Positions 35,346 to 42,582 of a stretch of DNA of 64,000 nt are shown piece after piece. A program made the position numbers and the translations under genes. Every line of letters starts with the position of its first letter. Position 1 is the stretch's first letter. This DNA is from a virus: positions 1-64,000 of the IMG/VR virus record IMGVR_UViG_3300043418_000120; one strand, 5' to 3'. The notes beneath the pieces are model-generated. The model did not search any database. It was given only the letters and a program-made list of their open reading frames with translations, and was not told the origin of the DNA.

Positions 35346-35374
35346 TTTACTTTAAATAGATGTTCAGGTATAAT
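35346..35374 (+). promoter_or_regulatory. Early sigma70 promoter
   Basis: TTTACT, 17 bp ending CAGG, TATAAT at 35369. It immediately follows the cassette hairpin and drives the HD hydrolase gene. Confidence 0.8.
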
Positions 35375-35398
35375 CAAGCTATGGAAAGGGGAAATGAT

Positions 35399-35845
35399 AT
35401 GAGAAAAGGCGAAATGTTAGACAAGGCTCTGTTACTTGCTACCAACTCTCACCATGGGCAGTTCGACAAGGGTGGCGCTCCCTACATTCTCCACCCAATC
35501 AAGGTTATGCACTACATCAAGTCTGACGATGAAGAACTGATGTGTATGGCTCTCCTACATGATGTTGTAGAGGACTGTGACGTTACCTTTGTGGACTTGG
35601 AAGCCATCGGCATGAGCAAGCGTGTTATTGATGCTGTTCGCTGCTTGACTAAGCAACGTGGCCAAACCCTTGCTGAGTACAAGGAGGTCATCTTCTCGAG
35701 CCGTGACGCGATGCGTGTCAAGATGGCTGACTTACGACACAACAGCGATATCCGTCGTCTGAAGGGCGTGACTGAGAAGGATCTGGTTCGTATGGAAAAG
35801 TACCATAGGTTCTATCTTGAGATCCAAGCAAAACTGGCTGAGTGA
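35399..35845 (+). CDS. SpoT/MESH1-like HD hydrolase (probable (p)ppGpp hydrolase)
   Basis: 148 residues from the ATG at 35399 (AAGGGG eight bases upstream; ATG 35381 lies too close to the transcript start). Motifs HHGQFDKGGAPYILHPIKV, ALLHDVVEDC (His54-Asp55) and VKMADLRHN (Asp111) match the metal-binding HD domain of RelA/SpoT and the single-domain MESH1 enzymes. The stand-alone HD domain without a synthetase or TGS domain suggests alarmone or NADPH-type hydrolysis. The phage role, for example blocking the stringent response, is inferred. A one-gene unit under an early promoter. Confidence 0.8.
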   Translation: MRKGEMLDKALLLATNSHHGQFDKGGAPYILHPIKVMHYIKSDDEELMCMALLHDVVEDCDVTFVDLEAIGMSKRVIDAVRCLTKQRGQTLAEYKEVIFSSRDAMRVKMADLRHNSDIRRLKGVTEKDLVRMEKYHRFYLEIQAKLAE

Positions 35846-35851
35846 AAGTGC

Positions 35852-35880
35852 TTGACATTTATTCAGCTTTGATGTATAAT
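35852..35880 (+). promoter_or_regulatory. Sigma70 promoter
   Basis: TTGACA, 17 bp starting TTTATT, TATAAT at 35875, in the gap after the HD gene and 28 bp before the ATG at 35908. There is no stem-loop before it. Confidence 0.85.
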
Positions 35881-35907
35881 TGATCCATCTTAACAAGGAG
35901 TTTATAG

Positions 35908-36621
35908 ATGAAACGTGCAATTGTGCCAGTTCTACTGGCGATGATGCTTGCTATGTCAGGCGTCGCAGATGCCAAAGGTGGTGGTAGTTCTGGTGGCGGT
36001 GGTCACGGAGGTGGTGGTGGTGGTCATGCCAGTTCAGCTGGTGGTCGCTCGTCTTCAAGTTTCTCTTCGGCTGGTTCTTCAGCAGGTAAGGGTGGTTATA
36101 ACTCAGGTTCGTATGCTGCTGCGCGACCTGCTGCTCCAGCTCCAGCAGCCCCTACTGCTCGTACCACAACTACAACTACATCGACAACAACTCACACCCG
36201 AACAGCTGGTGGTGGTATGGTTGGTGGTGGAATGTATTACGGTGGGATGGGTATGGGTTACGGATACTCGAACGGTTTACTGACTGGTTTGATTATCGGT
36301 AACATGATGCACCCACATAACACTGTTGTTTACACTGGCGGTGGTCAGTACAGTAACAACGCACTGTTGTATCCTGATGGTCGTGTTGTTAATCAACAAG
36401 GTTATCAAGTAGGTACATATCAGAATGGGCAGTTTACTGCTATGAATGGTGGAATGGTTGCTCAACAAGCACCAGCTGATGCTTTGAACAGCGCACCACA
36501 ACAAGTCGCACAGCCTGTGATCATTAAGTCTGGTCCATCCGCTGGCGATATTATCGGCATGATTTTGCTTGGCTTTATCTGTGTCATCTTGTTCATTATC
36601 TTGATTGGAATTATTGTATGA
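35908..36621 (+). CDS. Secreted or membrane-anchored glycine-rich protein
   Basis: 237 residues. Residues 1-22 form a clear signal peptide (KRAIVPVLLAMMLAMSGVADA). Then comes a Gly/Ser/His-rich stretch (about 24-60), an Ala/Pro and Thr run (70-100), a Gly/Met/Tyr-rich part and a C-terminal membrane helix of about 22 residues (IIGMILLGFICVILFIILIGIIV). Such a layout suggests export to the periplasm with a C-terminal anchor. The family is unknown. The following gene, also a membrane protein, overlaps by four bases, so they probably act together. Confidence 0.7.
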   Translation: MKRAIVPVLLAMMLAMSGVADAKGGGSSGGGGHGGGGGGHASSAGGRSSSSFSSAGSSAGKGGYNSGSYAAARPAAPAPAAPTARTTTTTTSTTTHTRTAGGGMVGGGMYYGGMGMGYGYSNGLLTGLIIGNMMHPHNTVVYTGGGQYSNNALLYPDGRVVNQQGYQVGTYQNGQFTAMNGGMVAQQAPADALNSAPQQVAQPVIIKSGPSAGDIIGMILLGFICVILFIILIGIIV

Positions 36622-36968
36622 GTTCACTTGCTATCGTTGCTGTTTTTCTTTTCCTACTAATTATTGTAGTTCTTATCATTCGGGAGACTTCTATGTGGAA
36701 TTATTACGACGTTGGTCCTGACGAAGAAGTCACGACAACCACAACTACAACCACGACAACAACTGTTGATGAAGGTTCTGGTTACGCGCAACCTGCCCGT
36801 CCGCTGGGTCTGAATGTCAATGGCATTCCTATCGTTGGCATGCTTCAACGTCAGTACGAAGGCACCACGCCTTATGTTATTGATCCAGTCGACAAGGATA
36901 AGGTTTTCCTGAACACCCGCGATGATATCTACGAAGATGGCGCTGGTAAAGTCTGGGGATTAGTCTAA
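36618..36968 (+). CDS. Membrane protein with polythreonine linker
   Basis: 116 residues. An N-terminal membrane helix (residues 2-22) is followed by an uninterrupted run of eleven threonines near residues 39-49 and a soluble C-terminal domain (NGIPIVGMLQRQYEGTTPYVID). The Thr run mirrors the Thr-rich linker of the gene before it. It overlaps that gene by ATGA and the next by one base (TAATG). I do not recognise the family; partner function with the glycine-rich protein is inferred. Confidence 0.65.
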   Translation: MSSLAIVAVFLFLLIIVVLIIRETSMWNYYDVGPDEEVTTTTTTTTTTTVDEGSGYAQPARPLGLNVNGIPIVGMLQRQYEGTTPYVIDPVDKDKVFLNTRDDIYEDGAGKVWGLV

Positions 36969-37288
36969 TGAAGTATCCTCCCATAGGTTGGGAGGATGTG
37001 AATATTACCACCAATGATTATGCCATTGGTGGTAAACTCATTACAGCAAGCATATCCGTCGACGAACTAAGATACGAAGAGATAATCAGTAAGCCAAATG
37101 GTAGAGAAGAAATACGTAAGGCTCTTGTTGAACAGCTTGCGCAAGAAATGTTAAATAGGTCATTGGTTGAGATTAACCAAAGAGATGATCCGCTGACACT
37201 TACGAAAGTAATCGTCGCCCGTGCTTATGTTGCCCCCGACTCAACCGTTAAAATCCTACGCACAATTGCGAACAATAAAATATTATGA
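36968..37288 (+). CDS. Unrecognised soluble protein
   Basis: 106 residues beginning MKYPPIGWEDVNITTNDYAIGG. A helical centre (GREEIRKALVEQLAQEMLNRS) is followed by a beta segment (LTKVIVARAYVAP). It is translationally coupled at both ends (TAATG, ATGA) to neighbours in this accessory unit. No motif indicates its role. Confidence 0.65.
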   Translation: MKYPPIGWEDVNITTNDYAIGGKLITASISVDELRYEEIISKPNGREEIRKALVEQLAQEMLNRSLVEINQRDDPLTLTKVIVARAYVAPDSTVKILRTIANNKIL

Positions 37289-37452
37289 CAGATGAAGAAG
37301 TAGTTACCTACTACAACGACATGGTTGACTACTTCGGCAGTCTCCCAAACTTTGAGCATGAGCCAATTCGTTTCGCTTACTATGTGCGCCTATTTAAATA
37401 CATGAGAGAACGAAATGAACGTGTCCCTGATAACAACGACAACGAGACCTGA
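37285..37452 (+). CDS. Small acidic protein
   Basis: 55 residues beginning MTDEEVVTYYNDMVDYFGSL and ending in a polar tail (RERNERVPDNNDNET). The start overlaps the preceding stop (ATGA) and the end overlaps the next gene by 38 bases in another frame. No family recognised; the Tyr-rich helix suggests a protein-binding role at most. Confidence 0.6.
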   Translation: MTDEEVVTYYNDMVDYFGSLPNFEHEPIRFAYYVRLFKYMRERNERVPDNNDNET

Positions 37453-37714
37453 GGGTGTTAAGTGGTGGAACGAAGCAGACCCAACTGCTTCAGCTGCGTA
37501 TGGTGAGTTTATTAACAGTCACCCAGCAGTAATTGAACGCGAAGTTCAGAATGTTGATGAGAATACCATCATTGCGCGCATCGTATTGCCTGATGCTGCT
37601 TCGCTTGGTGAGTTCTTACTAGATCTTCACGCAACACCATTCTACATCTCACGACAGCTGTATAACAAAGAGAATGGCATTGTTCAGCTGCCTAGCTACT
37701 CATTTACATCGTAA
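37415..37714 (+). CDS. Unrecognised protein
   Basis: 99 residues beginning MNVSLITTTTRPEGVKWW. The sequence reads like a small alpha/beta domain with IIARIVLPDAASLGEFL in the middle. It ends the + strand accessory unit and its last 11 bases overlap tail-to-tail with the minus-strand gene 37704-38798. No function can be assigned. Confidence 0.6.
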   Translation: MNVSLITTTTRPEGVKWWNEADPTASAAYGEFINSHPAVIEREVQNVDENTIIARIVLPDAASLGEFLLDLHATPFYISRQLYNKENGIVQLPSYSFTS

Positions 37715-38798
37715 AGGGATTGTTGGGGTTGTAGTAATCATTGGGGTTGAAATCCGCAATAATCTCATGGGCATCATTGAATGCCTCCCCGATGATTCTG
37801 TATTTGTACACATTGGTCAGGCTACCTGTCTTGACCTTGTTTAGAAAATAGTCTTCATCTTTATTGAATGCGAAGATATCCTGCTTCGCAATGTTCTTGT
37901 AATCTTTCCAGCTAGGAATGATTCTAACATCAGGATTACTGACACTCCACAACTGGAAATCGTCAGTCTCATAAAAATGTTTCATATGTTGTCTGTCCCA
38001 TTCCTTGTTGATACCAGTGGCTTGGGATGGGATGGTCAGCATATAGATTCGGTAGTGAACATTCTGCCACTTGAATCCGAAATTATACCACCAGAAGAAA
38101 TCGCTGTTCTTCTCTAGATCTAGTCCATAGGCTTTGGCCGATGCCAGAATGCCATCAATCATCAGATACGAAACTCTGGTGTCTTGGATCTTTCGATTCA
38201 CATACTCAAACATAACTTCTCTGTTGAACTTTGCGTTCAGCATATCAGCGCCATCAGTAATAAGATAGTTGCGCATCATGTCACTACCAAACAGTTGATC
38301 GTTCAACTCGCCAGTTACGATGATTGCTTTACCATCAAAGACCCATGGCGTATACTCACTGCTGATCAATTCAAAGTTTGGTAGCACATAGTCATGATAG
38401 AAGTTTGGGTTCTCCATCATTGACTTAGAATTCATGACAATCTTAATCTTGCCCTTCAGTTGAGCAATGCTGTAGTTGCGTAGGAAAGACACTAGGATGT
38501 TTGTGCTATCAATACCACCACTCCAGTATACTTTCAAAGGCTTGCCCGTTGCTTCTGATAAGTCAAACAATTCCTTTGCTCTGTTGTCACAACAATCAGT
38601 GTACGATAGATTGGTTGTTCTGAGTGTTGGTAGCTTACATGTGTCGGCAATTGATAGACGCAACGGTTGCTGGAATGTTTCAGTTCTATCACAGACACCA
38701 ACAGCCAGTGGTAGGTAACGATAGAGCTTACGCCACTCTTCAATGTTGTCAAGTTTCTCCGTGACAATCAGAGGGTTGTAGTAGTATAACGATTTCAT
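37704..38798 (-). CDS. PP-loop (asparagine synthase-like) ATP pyrophosphatase
   Basis: 364 residues on the minus strand. The PP-loop VYWSGGIDSTNILVSFL is at residues 90-106, with SGGIDS at 93-98 as in asparagine synthetase B and related amidoligases that activate a substrate by adenylation. GELNDQLFGSD near residue 165 matches the second conserved segment of these enzymes (G.G.DELFG). The glutaminase domain that normally precedes it in AsnB is absent, so a different amine donor or a partner is needed. It overlaps the upstream minus-strand gene by four bases (ATGA). The substrate is unknown; modification of a small molecule, peptide or nucleobase is possible. Confidence 0.72.
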   Translation of the reverse strand: MKSLYYYNPLIVTEKLDNIEEWRKLYRYLPLAVGVCDRTETFQQPLRLSIADTCKLPTLRTTNLSYTDCCDNRAKELFDLSEATGKPLKVYWSGGIDSTNILVSFLRNYSIAQLKGKIKIVMNSKSMMENPNFYHDYVLPNFELISSEYTPWVFDGKAIIVTGELNDQLFGSDMMRNYLITDGADMLNAKFNREVMFEYVNRKIQDTRVSYLMIDGILASAKAYGLDLEKNSDFFWWYNFGFKWQNVHYRIYMLTIPSQATGINKEWDRQHMKHFYETDDFQLWSVSNPDVRIIPSWKDYKNIAKQDIFAFNKDEDYFLNKVKTGSLTNVYKYRIIGEAFNDAHEIIADFNPNDYYNPNNPFTM

Positions 38799-39439
38799 GA
38801 TAGATACGAGTTGGTCCAGAACTCTCGAAGCATATATTCCTTTGCTTTGTTTATCTGTTCTTGTGTATCACACTGATTGATTTTGTCTTTCCATTTGTCA
38901 GCCAATGCTTGAATGCGAAACTTGACATTGGTATCTGAATCAATCTGTAGCTTGAGTTCTTTATACGCATGCTCAACTGGCTTCATCATAACCTTTGCGT
39001 ACTCTTCAATACACTTGGTATAGTAACCTTCTTCTGGCTTACACATATCCAGTTGTTGTGTAGCAATCAAAGTGAACGGCTCCCAGCTTCTTCGGTTCGT
39101 TCTTGCTAACGCATGTTCGGTATGTGTTTCCCAAATGGCAAAGGCATTTTGTCTTGCTCTTGCTATCTCGCGGTTCTTGATCCAATCAGGTGTAACATCA
39201 GCAACGTTGCGCTCTTTGAGTTTGATTCCTGTTGGCGCCAAGTCAAGCACCCAAACCTTTGAGTGAAAGAAGTTTCGGTTCTGAAAATTCTTGAAGTGGG
39301 GAGAATTCATTTCCGTCAATCCGAACACCATTGAGTCAGCAATGCCAGCTGAGATGGCATGGGCAGTTACAGGGCGTGGTGAGAATGTGTACACGCAGAG
39401 GTTCTCTGCGCTGACAATGAGATACTTCATGTCAATCAT
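38795..39439 (-). CDS. Partner protein of the minus-strand PP-loop operon
   Basis: 214 residues on the minus strand, first in a two-gene unit; the initiation region has AAAGG six bases before the ATG. The N-terminal half (KYLIVSAENLCVYTFSP, then IADSMVFGLTEM) is beta/alpha and the C-terminal half is a charged helical region with KFRIQALADKWKDKINQ. No known family is recognised. Tight coupling (ATGA) to the PP-loop gene suggests a common pathway. Confidence 0.6.
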   Translation of the reverse strand: MIDMKYLIVSAENLCVYTFSPRPVTAHAISAGIADSMVFGLTEMNSPHFKNFQNRNFFHSKVWVLDLAPTGIKLKERNVADVTPDWIKNREIARARQNAFAIWETHTEHALARTNRRSWEPFTLIATQQLDMCKPEEGYYTKCIEEYAKVMMKPVEHAYKELKLQIDSDTNVKFRIQALADKWKDKINQCDTQEQINKAKEYMLREFWTNSYLS

Positions 39440-39523
39440 GGTAAGCCTTTGGGAATTTGAAACAGGTCGAAGAGTAATGGTTATCGAACAGCATCTTGTA
39501 AGTCATCAAAATCATATGTGGAA

Positions 39524-39531
39524 TATTTAGT
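39524..39531 (-). promoter_or_regulatory. Candidate late promoter of the minus-strand operon
   Basis: The minus strand reads ACTAAATA, the same variant as at 7163 and 19404, about 85 bp before the start of the 214-residue gene. It overlaps the first base of the + strand -35 element at 39531. Confidence 0.45.
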
Positions 39532-39559
39532 TGACAAATATATACATGACAGGTATAAT
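39531..39559 (+). promoter_or_regulatory. Sigma70 promoter of the oxygenase/Acb1-like operon
   Basis: TTGACA (39531-39536), 17 bp ending CAGG, TATAAT (39554-39559), with GAAAGGA before the ATG at 39586. Confidence 0.85.
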
Positions 39560-39585
39560 TGTCGTAATGAATTGAAAGGACACCA

Positions 39586-40209
39586 ATGAGAGAACCAGTC
39601 GTACAACCGATCTTTCCAACACCAATCACAATCTCCCAAATCGAACGCGACTTCACACCCGAAGAACGACAGTTCTTTGCCAGCCAGAACAGCAACCAAG
39701 CAAAGAACGTTGGTAATAGAATGGGCAAGGATAACTACGTGTTGAATCAACCAGCTCTTGCTGGCATCAAGCAAGAAATTGATGGTGTCCTGAAGCAATA
39801 TGTTGACAACATCATGAATCCAATCAGCAAGGACATTGAACTTTATGTCACACAGTCATGGTTGAACTACACAAAGGCTGGTGAATGGCACCACAAACAT
39901 ACACATTCTAACAGTGTAATCAGCGGTGTGTTCTATGTTGCTGCCGATGAGAATCTTGATAAGATTTGTTTCATTAATGACACTTACCGTACCATCAAAA
40001 TTCCAGCTGTTGAGAACAATCATTTCAACGCAGACACATGGTACTTCACAGTTAAAACAGGGTTGCTTGTCCTGTTCCCATCACACCTACAACACATGGT
40101 TGAGATGAAAGAAAGCAAGCATAAGAACACCCGAATCAGCCTTGCGTTTAACACATTCATTCGCGGCACCTTGGGTCAGAACAACGCACTAACGGAATTG
40201 AAATTATGA
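39586..40209 (+). CDS. 2OG-Fe(II) dioxygenase
   Basis: 207 residues. The segment WHHKHTHSNSVISGVFYV (about 101-118) contains the metal-binding histidines and the SGVxY motif of the putative 2OG-Fe(II) oxygenase family common in T4-like and marine phages. The second part, LVLFPSHLQHMVEM followed by RISLAFNTF, supplies the distal His and the 2-oxoglutarate-binding Arg. Substrates of phage members are unproven; nucleic acid or protein hydroxylation is usually proposed. It is first in a unit with the Acb1-like gene, overlapping it by four bases. Confidence 0.82.
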   Translation: MREPVVQPIFPTPITISQIERDFTPEERQFFASQNSNQAKNVGNRMGKDNYVLNQPALAGIKQEIDGVLKQYVDNIMNPISKDIELYVTQSWLNYTKAGEWHHKHTHSNSVISGVFYVAADENLDKICFINDTYRTIKIPAVENNHFNADTWYFTVKTGLLVLFPSHLQHMVEMKESKHKNTRISLAFNTFIRGTLGQNNALTELKL

Positions 40210-40685
40210 TGTTGAAAGAGATGCAAAAGTTTGCTAAGCACATGCATGGCACCTACGTGGCGTTTCAAGTTGATGCTCTAAGCGCAGCCAAACTTGATCA
40301 CTTCTGCCAGACACGATTGGGTTTAGGTCATGACAGAGTTCACGCTAGCAAGTACCACACAACAGTCATCTACTCACGTAGCCCTGTTCCTGATGCTGAA
40401 GACTTGTCCGAAAAGACAAGCGCATGGGGGAAGGCTATCGGCTATGACATTTTCCAAACAAACGGCGAGCGCTGTCTTGTTATGCTTGTTGAATGCGAAG
40501 ATGCTACTAACCTAAATGCTGCTCTCGGTCGTCGTGGTGCAACTTCAGACTTTCCAACATACAATGCGCACATCACATTGAGCTATGCATTCAACGGCGA
40601 CGAGCGCGAGCTGCCTTTGCCTGACTTCAGAATCACATACGATCGTGTTGTCGTTGAACCACTTGACCCTTTACACATAGATTAA
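40206..40685 (+). CDS. acb1: 2H phosphodiesterase, Acb1-like anti-CBASS protein
   Basis: 159 residues. Two H-x-T motifs, KYHTTVIYSR (His51) and YNAHITLSY (His122), with the HGTYVAFQVD start and spacing of about 70 residues, match the 2H phosphoesterase family that includes T4 gp57B. That protein, Acb1, cleaves cyclic oligonucleotides made by CBASS defence enzymes. The size (T4 152) and motif flanks fit well. Early expression from the promoter at 39531 suits an anti-defence function. The identification is by motif; activity is inferred from the family. Confidence 0.75.
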   Translation: MMLKEMQKFAKHMHGTYVAFQVDALSAAKLDHFCQTRLGLGHDRVHASKYHTTVIYSRSPVPDAEDLSEKTSAWGKAIGYDIFQTNGERCLVMLVECEDATNLNAALGRRGATSDFPTYNAHITLSYAFNGDERELPLPDFRITYDRVVVEPLDPLHID

Positions 40686-40687
40686 AT

Positions 40688-40900
40688 ATGAATGAAATTA
40701 AAGAACAACTGCAAGAGTTACATGTAGCAGTAGTGGAACTTAAGACTGAGCGTGATCAACTACGCGAGCGTGTTGCTTATCTTGAGAAGCTCAACCTAAT
40801 CCTTGCTGAGAAACATTCAACATACCCATCACCATCCCCACTGGGACCAAACACTTGGCCAACACAACAGCCATGGGTTGTAGGTCCAACAATTGACTAA
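40688..40900 (+). CDS. Small coiled-coil protein
   Basis: 70 residues. Residues 1-42 (MNEIKEQLQELHVAVVELKTERDQLRERVAYLEKLNLI, quoted in part) form a leucine-rich heptad coiled coil, and the rest is a Pro-rich tail. It starts two bases after the Acb1-like gene, so it is probably co-transcribed. A partner or oligomerising function is possible; no family recognised. Confidence 0.6.
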   Translation: MNEIKEQLQELHVAVVELKTERDQLRERVAYLEKLNLILAEKHSTYPSPSPLGPNTWPTQQPWVVGPTID

Positions 40901-40907
40901 GGAAACT

Positions 40908-41117
40908 ATGACAGATCCAGTATACATTGATCCACTTGTTCGTCTCAAACAAGAGCGCGAATTGAAGAAGGCAAAGAAGAAAGTCCGCAAGGAAGTTGCC
41001 TTGAAAGTAGGAGACAAAATGGCACGCAAGCTCGTGAAGCATGCGGCTAACAAAGTAATGAGCGACGCTTCATTTGAACAACGCATCATGAAGAAATCAG
41101 CAGCGAGAGGTGGATAA
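40908..41117 (+). CDS. Small basic protein
   Basis: 69 residues from the ATG at 40908 (AAGGA five bases upstream, preferred to TTG 40893). It is strongly basic and helical (ELKKAKKKVRKEVALKVGDKMARKLVKH, quoted in part), so binding to nucleic acid or to an acidic protein is plausible. No motif is recognised. It overlaps nothing downstream but is one base from the next start. Confidence 0.6.
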   Translation: MTDPVYIDPLVRLKQERELKKAKKKVRKEVALKVGDKMARKLVKHAANKVMSDASFEQRIMKKSAARGG

Positions 41118-41118
41118 G

Positions 41119-41415
41119 ATGACGATTATGATTTTACATTTGATCACAGGTGAAGATGTCATCGGTGATGTAACACCAGCCAACGGTGTTCTTGAAGTTA
41201 AGAACGCATGTACCATTGGACCACGTCAAGATCCAAACACAGGGCAAGTGAAGATTGGCCTTGCACCCTTTAATCCTTACACTGAAGACAAGACGATTGT
41301 GATTTACCCACATGCTGTTGTGTCCGATGCTGTTCCTGCTCAGGAAATTGTCAACTCATACAATCAAGTGTATGGCGCTGGCATTCAAGTTGTGAGTTCA
41401 CTCGCAGGTCTATAA
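41119..41415 (+). CDS. Sm-like small beta-barrel protein
   Basis: 98 residues from ATG 41119 (AGGTGGA upstream; GTG 41110 is an alternative). The start TIMILHLITGEDVIGDV, the short NACTIGPRQDP loop and LAPFNPYTEDKTIVIYPHAVV fit the Sm-like fold described from cyanophage-type proteins (TGEDVIGDV in Sm1, the I-x-I-x-x-x-x-V strand in Sm2). A comparable protein is encoded after uvsW (31082). A role in RNA metabolism is inferred only. Confidence 0.55.
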   Translation: MTIMILHLITGEDVIGDVTPANGVLEVKNACTIGPRQDPNTGQVKIGLAPFNPYTEDKTIVIYPHAVVSDAVPAQEIVNSYNQVYGAGIQVVSSLAGL

Positions 41416-41418
41416 GCA

Positions 41419-41742
41419 ATGGCTAATGTCTATCGTCTAAAAGAATGTCCGCATTGTGGTGCTGAGCATCGCAAGCGTGGACCCTACTGTTCTCGTAGTT
41501 GTGGCAACCACCGCACATATACTGAATCGCAGAAGGAAGACAAACGTGTTGCAATGCGCAAGTTTATGAACAGTGAGAATGAAGTTGCTGAGAAGCAACG
41601 CTGGCTGATCACACAACAACGCAGAGCTGACGGACGGACAGAGGCTGAGCTCTACGCAGAGATGGAAGAGTATGGTGTGATACCACCAACGGATATAGGC
41701 TTCAGCTACGAGAAGGACGCTGACGGCGATATCTGGTTCTAA
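41419..41742 (+). CDS. Zinc-finger protein
   Basis: 107 residues. CPHCGAEHRKRGPYCSRSCGNHR near residues 9-31 is a two-pair Cys zinc ribbon of the sort found in small HNH and phage regulatory proteins, but no HNH core follows. The C-terminal part is a charged helix ending IGFSYEKDADGDIWF. It is the last gene before a cassette terminator. Function unknown. Confidence 0.65.
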   Translation: MANVYRLKECPHCGAEHRKRGPYCSRSCGNHRTYTESQKEDKRVAMRKFMNSENEVAEKQRWLITQQRRADGRTEAELYAEMEEYGVIPPTDIGFSYEKDADGDIWF

Positions 41743-41764
41743 AACCAAAGACTTACATTTCGAT

Positions 41765-41828
41765 AACCCTACCATGTGTAGGGTTTTTCACATTGGTGCT
41801 TGCCTTTAATTCCGAACAGAGGTATAAT
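41765..41828 (+). promoter_or_regulatory. Cassette: terminator hairpin plus early promoter
   Basis: Hairpin AACCCTAC, loop CATGT, GTAGGGTT and T-run at 41765-41788, then TTGCCT (41800), a 17-bp spacer beginning TTAATTCCG and TATAAT (41823-41828). TCAATCTATTGA overlaps the expected transcription start. Confidence 0.85.
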
Positions 41829-41858
41829 CAATCTATTGAAAGACGAAAAGGATACGAT

Positions 41859-42275
41859 ATGATGAAGGCTGGCGTTTACTACATTGGTGACCTGTGCTAC
41901 GTGATGCATGATTGCTGGGATGAGTTCTGTGACCTTACTATCAAAGGCAATGAGTGCCTGAGTGGTGAGTTTACTATGAAGGATGGTCGCCGTTTCGCTA
42001 CCTACTCTACCAAGTATGGTGATGGTTTGTACCCAACAAACGTAGGCGCTAACCTTTCCGTTGATGCTGGTCTGATTGGTTGTATCCTTGTCAGCGACAT
42101 CCGTGACCCTGAAGCTACCGAAGCAGCAATGAAGTCTCTCGGCACTATCGTCGAGTTCGGTACTGACTTTGTTACTGGTGGTTCGCGCGAGACAGGTACA
42201 ATACAGTTTGGTCGTGTTGTTGTTGAGACAGGCGATTTTTATGATGATGAGGAAGATGAGTATGACTGCGAATAA
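41859..42275 (+). CDS. Conserved phage protein of unknown function
   Basis: 138 residues from the ATG at 41859 (AAAGGA upstream), a start compatible with the promoter at 41800; earlier in-frame codons lie upstream of the transcript start. KAGVYYIGDLCYVM near the N-terminus, followed by a glycine/aspartate-rich beta region, matches a family seen widely in phages of several hosts, without known function. The C-terminus is strongly acidic (DDEEDEYDCE). Confidence 0.7.
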   Translation: MMKAGVYYIGDLCYVMHDCWDEFCDLTIKGNECLSGEFTMKDGRRFATYSTKYGDGLYPTNVGANLSVDAGLIGCILVSDIRDPEATEAAMKSLGTIVEFGTDFVTGGSRETGTIQFGRVVVETGDFYDDEEDEYDCE

Positions 42276-42582
42276 TGCGTTGATGGTTGAACAACTTGGT
42301 CTGTTGGCTGAGAAGGGCGTGATGGTTCAAATGCGCAGCCGATTTGAGTATGAGGTGTTTGGTTTCTACAAGAGCAACAGCGTTGTTGTGAACCTGCCTA
42401 TGCAAACAGTAACAGCACGCTACGGTGAAGTTGATGAGTTTGCTGCTGAAGGTTTGTTTGATGCTTTGGTTGAACTCAACTACAGCTGGTGGTCGCGCAG
42501 CCATGCACGCTACGATGGTTGGTCCCGCCCATCCCCTGAGTGGGAAAAGTTGTTCGAAGCTGCTGGTCTCGAGGTCGATTGA
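42262..42582 (+). CDS. Unrecognised early protein
   Basis: 106 residues from ATG 42262, overlapping the previous gene by 14 bases. It reads as an alpha/beta protein, with MVQMRSRFEYEVFGFYKSNS and a Trp-rich end (SWWSRSHARYDGWSRPSPEWEKL). No family recognised. Promoter 42579 overlaps its end. Confidence 0.6.
   Translation: MTANNALMVEQLGLLAEKGVMVQMRSRFEYEVFGFYKSNSVVVNLPMQTVTARYGEVDEFAAEGLFDALVELNYSWWSRSHARYDGWSRPSPEWEKLFEAAGLEVD

Noticed and set aside
35360-35398. Upstream starts of the HD hydrolase (35360, 35381)
   Set aside because: 35360 lies inside the promoter and 35381 is at the transcript start without a Shine-Dalgarno; 35399 has AAGGGG at a suitable distance.
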